A stretch of DNA of 64,000 nt from CAVPFA01 sp963703655 (GTDB lineage Bacteria; Actinomycetota; Acidimicrobiia; Acidimicrobiales; Bog-793): contig CAVPFA010000003.1 of NCBI GenBank assembly GCA_963703655.1, positions 1,798,001 to 1,862,000 on the forward strand, in the 5' to 3' direction. Position 1 is the stretch's first letter; every line of letters starts with the position of its first letter. The position numbers and the translations under genes were made by a program. The notes under the pieces were generated by a model. That model did no database searches, was not told where the DNA came from, and saw only the letters and a list, made by a program, of their open reading frames with translations. This document shows positions 8,987 to 17,757 of this stretch, piece by piece.

Positions 8987-9827
8987 TCACCCAGCCAGGA
9001 ATGACTCCACTACCGACCAGGAATTCGGCGGTTTTCTCGATCATTGTCCAATGGCCGCAAGCCGACAGGAGGTGAAGCCTGCTGTCGGGCAACAGGTCGA
9101 CAAGCTGGGCAGACGAGACCCGCCACGGCACGACCCGATCGTCGCGACCGTGCACCAGAAGCACCGGCGAGCCGATGGAGGCGAGCTCGGCACCCGAGAG
9201 CGCAAGGTCGTCAACCCATCGCTGCCGGGGTTCTGGGAACATTGCCGCCCAGGAATCCCGCGAACAAGGATCGAGGCTGGCCTGGTAGCGCATCTCGACC
9301 AGCTCGTTGGTGATGAGCGCCCGGTTGTACGCGAACAGCCCGATGATGTCACGCATCTGCTCCAACCCTGGCGTGTAGCCCCACACGGTATCGAGGCCGG
9401 CGGGAAGGGCCATGGCGACTCCCATCGAGCCCATCAGGACCACGCGGCGCACCGCCTCGGGCCGGGCGGTCGCGATCGACAGCGCGATCGCCCCGCCCAT
9501 GGAGTTCCCGATGATGTCGAAAGTGTCGATCTCGAGCTTGTCGAGCAGCTCGAGGGCGTGTTCGGTCCAGGCACGGCGGCCGTAGGTTCGCGCCTCACCG
9601 GTCGCCGTGCCGCCGAAGCCCAGCTGATCGGGAGCCACCACCCGTCGGGTTGCGCTCAGCGCAGGGATCACCGGGCGCCAGTTGGCAACCGCTGTCACAC
9701 CCGGCCCGGACCCGTGCAGCAAAAGCAGCGGAGGGCCGCCTTCGGTGGCTGGCGAGCCGGTGTCGATGACCGCCGTGGCGACTCCGGCCACGTCGACGAG
9801 TCCGTCGTTCTTCGAGTTTCCGGTCAT
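8987..9827 (-). CDS. Alpha/beta hydrolase, meta-cleavage product (C-C bond) hydrolase type, frameshifted near C-terminus
   Basis: A BphD/MhpC/HsaD-like serine hydrolase that would cleave the C-C bond of a ring-opened vinylogous 1,5-diketone. The oxyanion motif HGSGPG is at 38-43, the nucleophile elbow GNSMGG has S109, the acid is D230 in HGRDDRVVP, and the base is H259 in CGHWTMIEK. An extra A in an A4 run near 9033 (minus strand) otherwise gives an unnatural tail. Removing it yields PPNSWSVVESFLAG and a stop at 8987, about 279 residues, as expected. The ATG at 9827 lies 6 bp from operator site 3. It heads the operon hydrolase-YciI-HIBADH-FAH-SRPBCC and is divergent from mhpF. Confidence 0.87.
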
Positions 9828-9832
9828 TTCAG

Positions 9833-9848
9833 AAACTGTATGCAGTTC
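9833..9848. promoter_or_regulatory. Operator palindrome, site 3 (AACTGTATGCAGTT)
   Basis: A near-perfect palindrome in the 130-bp divergent region between the C-C hydrolase (-) and mhpF (+). It is identical to site 1 read on the other strand over 14 bp. On the minus strand its TACAGT could serve as a -10 element 7 nt from the hydrolase ATG, so a bound repressor would occlude the promoter. Confidence 0.65.
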
Positions 9849-9957
9849 GCAGCCGCTAGGCAACCCTTGCGCCGCGAGCTCGGGCTGGCGCGGCGCCCCG
9901 GCGGGTACGATCACCGACAGTGCCGGCTCGGCGGGCTCCGCCGAGAAAGGAAACACC

Positions 9958-10836
9958 GTGCAACCGATGACTGTCGCCATCGTCGGCTCTGGCAACATCG
10001 GGACCGACCTGTTGGAAAAGCTTCGTTTCTCGGAGCTCCTTGACGTTCGCTACATGGTCGGTGTCGAGACGGCCAGCGCCGGGTTGGCCCGTGCCCGCTC
10101 TTACGGCATCGAGGCTGGTGCAGGGGGCGTGGACTGGCTGCTGTCGCGCGCAGAGCTGCCGGCGCTGGTGTTCGAAGCCACCTCGGCGGCGGTCCATGCC
10201 GAGAATGCCGCCCGCTATCGCGAGGCCGGGATCCGAGCTGTGGACCTGACGCCGGCTGCAATCGGTCCGTACGTCGTCCCTACGGTCAACCTCGGAGAGC
10301 ACCTGGACGCGCCGAATGTCAACATGGTGACCTGCGGCGGCCAGGCGACCGTCCCGATCGTGTACGCGGTCGCGCGAGTCGCCCCGGTGGCGTACGCGGA
10401 GATCGTCGCCACCGTCGCGTCCCGCTCGGCGGGACCGGGCACGCGAGCCAACATCGACGAGTTCACGGTGACAACGGCGAGAGCGGTGGAAGTGGTCGGA
10501 GGCGCTCGGCTCGGCAAGGCGATCATCATCCTGAACCCGGCGGAGCCACCGCTGATAATGCGGGACACGATCTTCTGCTCGCTCGACGAGGCGGCCGATC
10601 ACGACGCGATCCGTACGTCGGTGGTGGAGATGGTCGCGGCCGTGGGTGCGTACGTCCCCGGGTACCGCTTGTTGCGAGAGCCGCAGTTCGACGACGAGAA
10701 GGTCGCAATCTTTCTGGAGGTGGAGGGTGCCGGCGACTTCCTGCCGGTATATGCCGGCAACCTGGACATCATGACTGCGGCCGCCCGCCGGGTCGGTGAG
10801 GAGATCGCCAAGGCGACGGCGGGAATGGCGGCCTGA
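9958..10836 (+). CDS. mhpF: Acetaldehyde dehydrogenase (acylating)
   Basis: MhpF/DmpF/HsaG family, 292 residues: converts acetaldehyde, NAD+ and CoA to acetyl-CoA in the last step of meta-cleavage pathways. The Rossmann motif VAIVGSGNIGTDL is at 6-18. The catalytic cysteine is C126 in MVTCGGQAT, and the family-specific TRANIDEFTVTTARA segment is intact. The GTG at 9958 is chosen because AGAAAGGA lies 7 nt upstream; an ATG three codons later is possible. The stop overlaps the mhpE start by one base (TGATG), which suits the physical channelling complex these two enzymes form. Operator site 3 lies 110 bp upstream. Confidence 0.95.
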   Translation: MQPMTVAIVGSGNIGTDLLEKLRFSELLDVRYMVGVETASAGLARARSYGIEAGAGGVDWLLSRAELPALVFEATSAAVHAENAARYREAGIRAVDLTPAAIGPYVVPTVNLGEHLDAPNVNMVTCGGQATVPIVYAVARVAPVAYAEIVATVASRSAGPGTRANIDEFTVTTARAVEVVGGARLGKAIIILNPAEPPLIMRDTIFCSLDEAADHDAIRTSVVEMVAAVGAYVPGYRLLREPQFDDEKVAIFLEVEGAGDFLPVYAGNLDIMTAAARRVGEEIAKATAGMAA

Positions 10837-11867
10837 TGCCATTCTCCGACGACCTTGACGTCCGCATAACCGACTCGTCGCTGCGCGACGGCTCGCACCA
10901 CGTGGGCCATCGTTTCGACGCCGACCAAGTGGCGGCCGTCGCCTCGGCGCTCGACTCCACAGGCATCGCGGTCATCGAGGTCAGCCACGGCGACGGCCTC
11001 GGCGGTTCGTCCTTCACCTACGGACGGTCAGGCACCGATGAGCGGGTGCTGGTGCGCCGTGCGGTCGACTCGGTGCGCCACGCCAAGATCGCGTGCCTTC
11101 TCCTGCCGGGGGTGGGCACCACCGAAGACCTGCGAGCCGTAGCCGATCTCGGGGCGTCGGTCATCCGTGTGGCCACGCACTGCACCGAGGCGGACATATC
11201 GATCGAGCACTTCGGCGTTGCCCGGCGGCTCGGGCTCGAGACCGTGGGCTTCTTGATGATGGCCCACTCCGTGCCGCCGGAGGTCCTGGCCGTCCAGGCC
11301 CGGATCATGGCCGAGGCCGGATGCCAGTGCGTCTACGTCACCGACTCGGCCGGTGCACTGATCCTCGACCAGGTCGCCGAGCGGGTGGCAGCTGTCCTCG
11401 AAGCGTTGCCCGAAGGGGTGGCGGTGGGGTTCCACGGTCACGAGAACCTGGCCCTCGGAGTGGCCAACACGATTGCCGCCATCCGCGCCGGGGCCACCCA
11501 GGTCGACGGCTGCACTCGTCGCTTCGGGGCTGGGGCCGGCAACACGCCGACGGAGGCGTTGGTCGCCGTGTGTGACAAGCTCGACATCCGAACGGGTGTC
11601 GACCCCCTCGCGCTCATCGACGTGGCCGAGGAAATCGTTCGGCCCATAATGGACGACGAGCCCGCCCTGTCGCGCATGGCACTCATCATGGGCTATACCG
11701 GGGTCTACTCGAGCTTCCTCAGGCACGCCTACCGGGCTGCAGAGCGTTACGGGGTCTCCGGAGCCGACATCCTCCTCGAATGCGGACGCCGGCACCTCGT
11801 CGGTGGTCAGGAAGACCAGATCATCGACATCGCGAGCGGGCTCGCCACCGCCGAGGCTCGGCACTGA
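10836..11867 (+). CDS. mhpE: 4-hydroxy-2-oxovalerate aldolase
   Basis: MhpE/DmpG/BphI/HsaF family, 343 residues: a divalent-metal class II aldolase splitting 4-hydroxy-2-oxovalerate into pyruvate and acetaldehyde, which is channelled to MhpF. The N-terminal ITDSSLRDGSHHVGH holds the catalytic R17, D18 and H21. The metal ligands H200 and H202 are in GFHGHENLALG, at the same numbering as the characterised enzymes, and VDGCTRRFGAGAGNTPTEAL is intact. The usual DGMHA is DGSHH here, a mild deviation. It is translationally coupled to mhpF and overlaps or abuts the MoxR gene. Confidence 0.94.
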   Translation: MPFSDDLDVRITDSSLRDGSHHVGHRFDADQVAAVASALDSTGIAVIEVSHGDGLGGSSFTYGRSGTDERVLVRRAVDSVRHAKIACLLLPGVGTTEDLRAVADLGASVIRVATHCTEADISIEHFGVARRLGLETVGFLMMAHSVPPEVLAVQARIMAEAGCQCVYVTDSAGALILDQVAERVAAVLEALPEGVAVGFHGHENLALGVANTIAAIRAGATQVDGCTRRFGAGAGNTPTEALVAVCDKLDIRTGVDPLALIDVAEEIVRPIMDDEPALSRMALIMGYTGVYSSFLRHAYRAAERYGVSGADILLECGRRHLVGGQEDQIIDIASGLATAEARH

Positions 11868-12982
11868 TCGCCAGGAGGCCCGATATCGAGACAACGGTCG
11901 TCGGCGAAGCGCTCGCCATAGCCATCACGGCCGGGGTGCCGGTGATCCTCTGGGGCAGCCCCGGCACCGGCAAGACGGCCGTGGTCCGCGCGTTGGCCGC
12001 GGATCTCGGGTGGCCGTTGGAGGTCGTGATCGGCTCGATCCGGGAACCAGCCGACTTCGCAGGCCTGCCCGTCGTCGCCAACGGAGGCGTTCGTATGGCT
12101 CCGCCGGCGTGGGCGACGAGGCTGGCCGAGCGCGGCATCGGCCTTTTGTTTCTTGACGAGTTGACGACCGCTCCACCTGCTGTTCAGGCCGCCATGTTGC
12201 GAGTCGTCCTCGAACGGGTCGTCGGCGACCTCGCATTGCCGCCCGGCATCCGGGTCGTGGCTGCCGCCAATCCCCCGGAGCAGGCGGCCGAAGGTTGGGA
12301 GCTGGCGCCACCGCTCGCCAATCGCCTCGTCCATCTCGACTGGCCTGTCGATGCGAGGGCCGTGGCTAACGGGCTGGCCGTCGGGTTCCCGGTGCCCGCC
12401 GTGCTCCTCACCGACGGGAACGTGATGACACATCAGATCGCGGCCCGCGCGGCGGTTGGTGCCTTCTTGCACGTGCGGCCGACCCTGGTTCTGCAGGTCC
12501 CAAAGGTCGCTGCTCTCTCCAGCCGGGGTTGGCCGAGCCCGCGCAGCTGGGAGGCGGTCGCCGTGCTCGTCGCGGCGTGCGAGGCGTCACGTGCCTCCGA
12601 GGAGGCGCGGGCGGCGCTGGTCATGGGGGCCGTCGGCGAGGGCCCCGCGCTCGAATTCCTTTCGTGGCTGGCGAACGCCGACCTGCCGGACCCGGAGGCC
12701 GTGTTGGCAAATCCGGATGCATTCGTGCTTCCTCAACGGAGTGATCGGGCCTTTGCCGCACTGACCGCGGTGGTGTCGTTGGCGGTGTCGAGGGGCGACT
12801 CTGGGTCCTGGGCCGCCGCCTGGCGCGTCGTCGGCAAGGCTGCCGACTCCGCACCCGACGTAGCGGCGCTCGTCGCCCGCCGGCTGGCCGGGGCCCGCCC
12901 GACGGGCGCGGACCTGCCATCAGAGGTGCTGGCCCTGGCGCCCGTCCTTCGCGCCGCAGGCTTGATGCGAAAGGAGGAATGA
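11780..12982 (+). CDS. MoxR-type AAA+ ATPase
   Basis: An AAA+ ATPase of the MoxR branch: Walker A GSPGTGKTAV, Walker B LLFLDELTTAP, a sensor-1-like RVVAAANPPEQAAEG and the lid ANRLVHLDWP. MoxR proteins pair with VWA proteins as chaperones or activases that insert metals or cofactors (CbbQ-CbbO, NorQ-NorD, CoxD-CoxE). The partner VWA gene follows after 6 bp. The start is uncertain. The ATG at 11780 lies deep inside mhpE, whereas a perfect AGGAGG at 11873-11878 points to an ATC codon at 11885, and no ATG/GTG/TTG lies between. Homology begins at about 11885. Its place within a ring-cleavage operon suggests an activase for a metalloenzyme of the pathway. Confidence 0.85.
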   Translation: MRTPAPRRWSGRPDHRHRERARHRRGSALIARRPDIETTVVGEALAIAITAGVPVILWGSPGTGKTAVVRALAADLGWPLEVVIGSIREPADFAGLPVVANGGVRMAPPAWATRLAERGIGLLFLDELTTAPPAVQAAMLRVVLERVVGDLALPPGIRVVAAANPPEQAAEGWELAPPLANRLVHLDWPVDARAVANGLAVGFPVPAVLLTDGNVMTHQIAARAAVGAFLHVRPTLVLQVPKVAALSSRGWPSPRSWEAVAVLVAACEASRASEEARAALVMGAVGEGPALEFLSWLANADLPDPEAVLANPDAFVLPQRSDRAFAALTAVVSLAVSRGDSGSWAAAWRVVGKAADSAPDVAALVARRLAGARPTGADLPSEVLALAPVLRAAGLMRKEE

Positions 12983-12988
12983 AGCTCG

Positions 12989-14267
12989 ATGCCTACGCCG
13001 GAGTTCAGCGAGCTGGCCCTCGAGCTGCGCCAGAGGTGGGCTGCCAGCCGCATTTGGGCCGCTCGGCAGGCGCCGTACCTTGCGACCGCACTGCTCGCCC
13101 TCGAACCGATGGTCGTCGACACGGGCAATTCCGCGACCTGCGACCTGTCGGCCTACCCGGTCGACCGCAGGTGGCACGTGTACATAGACCCGGCGGTGCT
13201 CGAGAGAACCGATGTGCCCACACTCGGCTTCTGGCTGCTGCACCAGGTTTCGCATCTCTTGCGCGATCATGCCGATCGTTATCCCCTGGGTGTCGAGGAG
13301 GAGTCGGGCTCGCCCGTCGGCTCTCGGAGTCCCGAACAGCGCCGCTGGAACATCGCCACCGACGCGGAGATCAATGACGACCTCTTTGCCGACCAGCTCT
13401 CGGTGCCCACTACCGCACTGACTCCCGCCGATATCGGCTGCCCGCCTGGTTGGGTCGCCGAGCAGTACTGGGACGCGTTCAGGCGCGAAAGCGCCCGGAC
13501 CGTCTGGCGACGAACGCGACGGCTCGGTGAGCGCCGACTGCGGCAGCGGCTGCGACGGACGTGCCCGAGAGTGGGATTCGGGGCGCCCGGGCCTCACTGG
13601 GATCGGGCAGAAGCTGGTCGCGCGCGAAGTGGCTCAGCGCATCCGCGAGCATTCCCGGAGGCCGGTCCCGGCCAGCTGGCAGCGCTGGGCGGACGGCCGA
13701 CTCGAACCGGCAGTGAGCTGGCAGCGCGTCCTCTCCTCGGCTGTGCGGCGAGGGCTGGCCGACGTGGCAGGGCAGGTCGATTTCACCTACCGCCGGCCGT
13801 CGCGCCGCGCCTCGGTGGTCCCAGACGTCGTTCTCCCGAGCCTGCGTCAGCCGCTCCCACAGGTCGCGATGGTTCTCGACACCTCCGAAAGCATGAGCGG
13901 CCAGATGCTCGGTCAGGCCCTTGGCGAGGTAGCCGGTGTGCTTCGCGCCCTCGGCCTCGGGCGACGTCACCTCAGGGTTGTGTGCTGCGACGTGACCGCG
14001 TACGAGGCCCAGCGGGTGCTCGATGCCCGCGACGTACGTCTGGTCGGCGGTGGCGCCACGAACATCGGAGCAGGTCTGGAGGCGGCGACGGCCTTGAAGC
14101 CGCGTCCAGACCTCGTGATCGTCCTCACCGACGGGCACACCTCGTGGCCCTCGGCCGGGCCGGGCGGAGTACGCGTGATCGTCGGGCTCATGGACCCGGC
14201 CGGCACGGTCCCGCAATGGGCGACTGCAGTCAGGATCGAGCCCGGTTCGGAAGCCAGGGCTACGTAG
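12989..14267 (+). CDS. DUF2201-type putative metallopeptidase/VWA-like protein (frameshifted)
   Basis: The N-terminal half has the metallopeptidase-like region of DUF2201 proteins (LGFWLLHQVSHLLRDHADR, WNIATDAEINDDL). The C-terminal half has a VWA-like fold with a degenerate MIDAS: VAMVLDTSESMSG (D-x-S-x-S) and VIVLTDGHTSWP. One extra base near 13495 separates the halves. Correcting it joins RRESA to GPSGDERDGSVSADCGSGCDG and gives about 425 residues. AAAGGAGG precedes the ATG at 12989. DUF2201 proteins usually sit directly after a MoxR ATPase, as here, and are thought to be its substrate adaptor. The target is unknown; the pathway dioxygenases are the natural suspects. Confidence 0.8.
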
Positions 14268-14281
14268 GCGGGGAGGGCACG

Positions 14282-14599
14282 ATGGCTCACTATGTGGCGA
14301 GAGAGTGGTTCGAGGACGAGGCTCGCGCGTGGGCCAGAGAAGGGATTGACGTTGCGGAGGGCCCGGTCTGGAAGGCTCTCGGGCTTGGTCCGAACGCGGC
14401 CGGGGGCGTGATTCGCGGGGGTGCTTCTCTCGCCGACACGGTGAGAGACTGGTGGCAGGCGGGCATCCCGATCGGCGAGGTCGCTGACTGGATAGGCGCG
14501 GGGCTGAGCTCCGGCGAGGCGGCAGCCCAGCGGGCGAAAGGGATAACGGCAGAACGCGCCGCCGCCCTGAGGGCGCTACGAGACGACTCGCCTCTCTGA
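14282..14599 (+). CDS. Small helical-repeat protein of unknown function (105 aa)
   Basis: A 105-residue protein starting at an ATG with GGAGG upstream, 14 bp after the VWA gene. It consists of short imperfect repeats of the type W-x2-x-G-I/L-x4-E-A/V: ARAWAREGIDVAEGPVW, VRDWWQAGIPIGEVADW, then IGAGLSSGEAAAQRAKG and ITAERAAALRAL. These predict a small alpha-solenoid-like adaptor with conserved Trp and Gly. I do not recognise the family. Its position suggests a third component of the MoxR/VWA module rather than a catabolic enzyme. Confidence 0.65.
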   Translation: MAHYVAREWFEDEARAWAREGIDVAEGPVWKALGLGPNAAGGVIRGGASLADTVRDWWQAGIPIGEVADWIGAGLSSGEAAAQRAKGITAERAAALRALRDDSPL

Positions 14600-14656
14600 C
14601 GCCCGGCACCGAACCGGTGGCGACCCGGCACCTTGACGAGGTTCTCCGGAGCTCCT

Positions 14657-14672
14657 CGTCTGTATACAGTGT
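14657..14672. promoter_or_regulatory. Operator palindrome, site 4 (core CTGTATACAG)
   Basis: A perfect 10-bp palindrome CTGTATACAG (14660-14669), 86 bp upstream of the second extradiol dioxygenase in the 155-bp gap after the small repeat protein. It implies an internal regulated promoter for the dioxygenase and MDR genes. Confidence 0.65.
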
Positions 14673-14754
14673 GAGTGGCGGCCGGCCCTTCGATGACCGA
14701 GCACATCGTGAGCCGGGACGCAGAGGGGAGACACAGCGTGCGGGAGCGGACCAG

Positions 14755-15657
14755 ATGATCACCCTCAAAGACATCGCCTACGTCCGTTCGGGCGTGGCCG
14801 ATCTCGAGACGGCTGTCCGTTTCGCGACTGACATCGTGGGCCTCGAGCTGGCCGCCCCCAGCGAGCTCGGAGTCGCCCACCTGCGAGCTGACCACCGTCA
14901 TCACTGTCTCGCACTTGTCGAAGGTCAGTCCGGAGTCATCTCCTCCGGCTTCAGCGTCGCTGACGGTGATGCCCTCGAGGCCGCCGAGACAGAGCTCGAG
15001 CGATACGGAATAACTGTCGACCGCGGCTCGAAGGACGCCGCACGTTCGCGCCGGGTCCAGGATTTCATTGCCTTCTACGACCCTTTCGGCAATCGCGTGG
15101 AGCTCTCGTGTCACCAGGAGACCATCACCCGGCCGGTGGCGTTCACCCGGCCGGCCGGCATCACCGAGTTCGGCCACCTCTGCCTGGACGCCAGCGACGT
15201 GCGCGAGGCTTACCGGTTCTGGAGCAGCTGCTTCAACGCGAAGGTGTCTGACTGGATCGGCGACAAGGCGTGCCTGCTGCGAATCGACCCGGTTCACCAC
15301 AAGCTGGCCGTGTTCCAAGGGGACAAGCCGGGACTGTGCCACATCAACTTCCAGGTCGCATCGATCGACGACCTGTTCCGGAATTGGCACTTCTTGGTCG
15401 ACCACGGCGTCGAGATCCAGATGGGGCCGGGTAGGCATCCACAGTCGACGGCGATCTTCGTCTATTTTCTCGGTCCGGAAGGGTTCACTTACGAGTACTC
15501 GTTCGGCGTTCGCCGTATCGAGGACGAGGCAGCCTGGGCACCTCGCACCTTCGACCCCGATGAGATCGGCTCCATCGACATGTGGCTCGGCCCGGTGAGA
15601 CGGGTCTCCAGCCAGCACCAGCTGCAGCCGGAGCGAGTCGGAGGCCGTGAGGCCTGA
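14755..15657 (+). CDS. Two-domain VOC extradiol dioxygenase (second copy)
   Basis: A 300-residue type I extradiol dioxygenase with the complete Fe(II) triad: H141 (TEFGHLCLDA), H196 (GLCHINFQV) and E247 (FTYEYSFGV). The N-terminal non-catalytic VOC domain (ITLKDIAYVRSGVADLETA) is followed by the linker RVQDFIAFYDPFGNRVELSC, typical of BphC/HsaC-like enzymes. It differs strongly from the copy at 4498, so the two likely cleave different catechols, or one acts on a side branch. The ATG at 14755 is chosen because homology begins there; the frame upstream is low-complexity. Operator site 4 lies upstream. Confidence 0.88.
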   Translation: MITLKDIAYVRSGVADLETAVRFATDIVGLELAAPSELGVAHLRADHRHHCLALVEGQSGVISSGFSVADGDALEAAETELERYGITVDRGSKDAARSRRVQDFIAFYDPFGNRVELSCHQETITRPVAFTRPAGITEFGHLCLDASDVREAYRFWSSCFNAKVSDWIGDKACLLRIDPVHHKLAVFQGDKPGLCHINFQVASIDDLFRNWHFLVDHGVEIQMGPGRHPQSTAIFVYFLGPEGFTYEYSFGVRRIEDEAAWAPRTFDPDEIGSIDMWLGPVRRVSSQHQLQPERVGGREA

Positions 15658-15709
15658 CCTCCCCGCTGTTTCCACCAGTTCGCACGATGCCACTTGAGCA
15701 AGGTCAGCA

Positions 15710-16747
15710 ATGATGCGAGCGATCGTGATCTACGAGCACGGTGGCCCAGAGGTTCTTCAGCCCACCGAGCTCCCCGTTCCCGAGCCGTCGACGGGCGAGG
15801 CCCTCATTCGGGTCAAAGCGGTGTCGGTGAACGGATTCCTCGACATATCCAACCGCATGGGTCAAGTGGCCAAGGCCCGTTACTCGTTCCCTCATGTGCT
15901 GGGCTCCGAGCACGCGGGGGAGATCGCGGCGCTGGGCGCCGGCACCGGCGACGCGTGGGTGGAGGGCGATCAGGTGGCCGTCTCGAATCGGATCACGTGC
16001 GGGAGCTGTGCCAACTGTCGCACGGGACGCGACGAGGCTTGCCTCGAGTTGAGCGTCATCGGCGTGACCAGGCCGGGAGCCTACGCCGAGTACTCGGTCG
16101 TCCCTGTCGACAACCTTCGTCGTCTGCCCAGCGCGATGAGCCACGTCGAGGCGGCCGCGATGATCGTGAACGGGCCTCTCGCTCAGCACCAGCTCGATCT
16201 TGCAGGCGCCCGGGAGGGCGATTGGGTCCTCATTCAGGCTGCCGCGTCTGCCTCGGGCTCGATGGCTCTTCGCGCCGCCCAGCACCGGGGGTGCCGCGTG
16301 ATCGCGACCTCGCGGCAGGCCTGGAAGCGCACGCGTCTTGCGAAGCTCGCCGCCGATGTCGTGTTGGACCCAGGACAGGAGGACTTCGTCGCAGCGGTCA
16401 AGATCGCCACCGGCGGGGCAGGGGTCGACGTGGCGATCATCAACATCGGCGATCCGTACCTTTGGGAGCGGACCGTCGAGTCGGTCGGCAATAGCGGGCG
16501 GATCGTCACCTCGGGTGCGAATTTCGGAGAACGTGCAACATTCAATGTTCGAACCTTCTACGAGCGGAACCAGACGGTCGTTGGCGTTCGGACCGCCAAC
16601 CGCGTGAGCACCGAGCGGTGCTGGGCGCAGGCCGAACGGGGCCTTCGGCCCGTCGTTGACAAGATCTTCGCCCTCGAGGAGGTCGCGGCGGCGCACCGCC
16701 ACGTCGAGGCGGGCGAGAACGTCGGCCGGGTCGTTCTCACCGTGTGA
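15710..16747 (+). CDS. Medium-chain dehydrogenase/reductase (MDR), zinc-ADH/quinone-oxidoreductase-like
   Basis: A 345-residue MDR protein. The structural zinc lobe is present (CGSCANCRTGRDEAC), but the catalytic zinc cysteine is missing: the usual CHTD-like segment reads NGFLDI, while HVLGSEHAGE is kept. The nucleotide-binding motif is also divergent (VLIQAAASASGSMALRAA rather than GxGxxG). It therefore resembles acryloyl-CoA or quinone reductases more than alcohol dehydrogenases. It starts 52 bp after the second dioxygenase and may share its transcript. A C=C reduction of a pathway intermediate is possible but unproven. The ATG at 15710 is followed by a second ATG. Confidence 0.83.
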   Translation: MMRAIVIYEHGGPEVLQPTELPVPEPSTGEALIRVKAVSVNGFLDISNRMGQVAKARYSFPHVLGSEHAGEIAALGAGTGDAWVEGDQVAVSNRITCGSCANCRTGRDEACLELSVIGVTRPGAYAEYSVVPVDNLRRLPSAMSHVEAAAMIVNGPLAQHQLDLAGAREGDWVLIQAAASASGSMALRAAQHRGCRVIATSRQAWKRTRLAKLAADVVLDPGQEDFVAAVKIATGGAGVDVAIINIGDPYLWERTVESVGNSGRIVTSGANFGERATFNVRTFYERNQTVVGVRTANRVSTERCWAQAERGLRPVVDKIFALEEVAAAHRHVEAGENVGRVVLTV

Positions 16748-16884
16748 TAAAAGCTGAACGCCCGCCCCGGTGCCTGGGACCCTCGCGCGTCGCGACCTGT
16801 CGAAGCGACCCCAGGATTTCCCGGCATGTGGATCCACTTGGTGGAGATTGAAGGTCTCACCGCGAATATGCGGCAGCGACCTAC

Positions 16885-17748
16885 CTACTGATGTACCACT
16901 CTGTTCTTGAGGCTCGTGTCGGCCGCGGAGCCGTTTGACAATACCCTCGTATCACTGGCGACAGCAGAAAGTGCCATCTGCAATGCGAGGCGAATAGGGA
17001 GCGGGTCGCGCTCCGGTTCGGCTTCCGCGACAACCCAAAGTGCGGTCCGCGCCAAGTGGCGCCCAATCGCAGCGACAGAATGCCCACCCCCGGCGTCGGG
17101 TTGTGTGATCGTGGCGAGCAGCTCGCGATGTTCCGCCTCGGTGTCACGGCTCCACCACGAGTGGACGTCACGAAGCTGGTAGAAGCGCAGATATCGCTCG
17201 GCCCTCTCTGCTTGGATCTCGATCAGCTGCACCAGTTGATCACCGGCGCCCCGCACGAGCACCCGGTGGAAGTCTCTGTGCGCGCCCCGCCACTCTGCGA
17301 AGTCTTCGTGCAGAGTCGCCGCACGCATTCTCCGGAGCGCCGCCTCAGCAGTCCGGAAGTCATCGGCCGTCAAAATGGGACTCGTGAGTGCCAAGGCAAA
17401 GCACTCGAGGAGGATCCGGGTCGAGTAGACGGACTCGAGGTCGCTCGAGTCGAAGCCCGTGACGCGTGGCCGTTGGTTCGGCTCGGCGTCAACCAGTCCC
17501 TCCTCTTGCAGCATGCGCAGAGCCTCCCGCAGCGGGGTACGACTGACCCCGAGAGCCCGCGACAGCCGCACCTGCGAGAGCACGCTGCCGGGCGGGAGCG
17601 TCCCGTCAAGGATCAGCTGTCGAAGTTGAGCGTGGACTGCGACGCGCGACTGTCTCCTGTCCAGGATCTTCAGTGGCTCGATGTCCGACAATGGGTTGCC
17701 GGCTCGACTAGGCACACGCCTAGAAGCGAGATTGGTAACAGGCGCCAC
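16885..17748 (-). CDS. GntR-family transcriptional regulator, FadR/FCD subfamily
   Basis: At 287 residues it is slightly long because of a 30-residue N-terminal extension. The winged-helix domain is at about 35-98 (AVHAQLRQLILDGTLPPGSVLSQ, then LGVSRTPLREALRMLQEEGLV). The C-terminal FCD effector domain follows, with likely metal-site histidines in HRDFHRVLV, EAEHRELL and GRHLARTALWV. FCD regulators respond to small carboxylates and usually repress. The gene stands alone, divergent from the Rieske operon and ending opposite the MDR gene, in the centre of an island carrying nine FCD-like palindromes, so it is the prime candidate regulator. The GTG at 17748 is assumed; a perfect 25-bp inverted repeat begins 10 bp upstream. 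Confidence 0.9.
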   Translation of the reverse strand: MAPVTNLASRRVPSRAGNPLSDIEPLKILDRRQSRVAVHAQLRQLILDGTLPPGSVLSQVRLSRALGVSRTPLREALRMLQEEGLVDAEPNQRPRVTGFDSSDLESVYSTRILLECFALALTSPILTADDFRTAEAALRRMRAATLHEDFAEWRGAHRDFHRVLVRGAGDQLVQLIEIQAERAERYLRFYQLRDVHSWWSRDTEAEHRELLATITQPDAGGGHSVAAIGRHLARTALWVVAEAEPERDPLPIRLALQMALSAVASDTRVLSNGSAADTSLKNRVVHQ

Positions 17749-17757
17749 GCAACCATG

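Noticed and set aside
12989..14599. A single 536-residue protein joining the metallopeptidase-like N-terminus to the small repeat protein
   Set aside because: The middle segment is out of frame with the VWA domain; correcting one base ends the VWA gene at 14267, and the small gene has its own ATG and ribosome-binding site.
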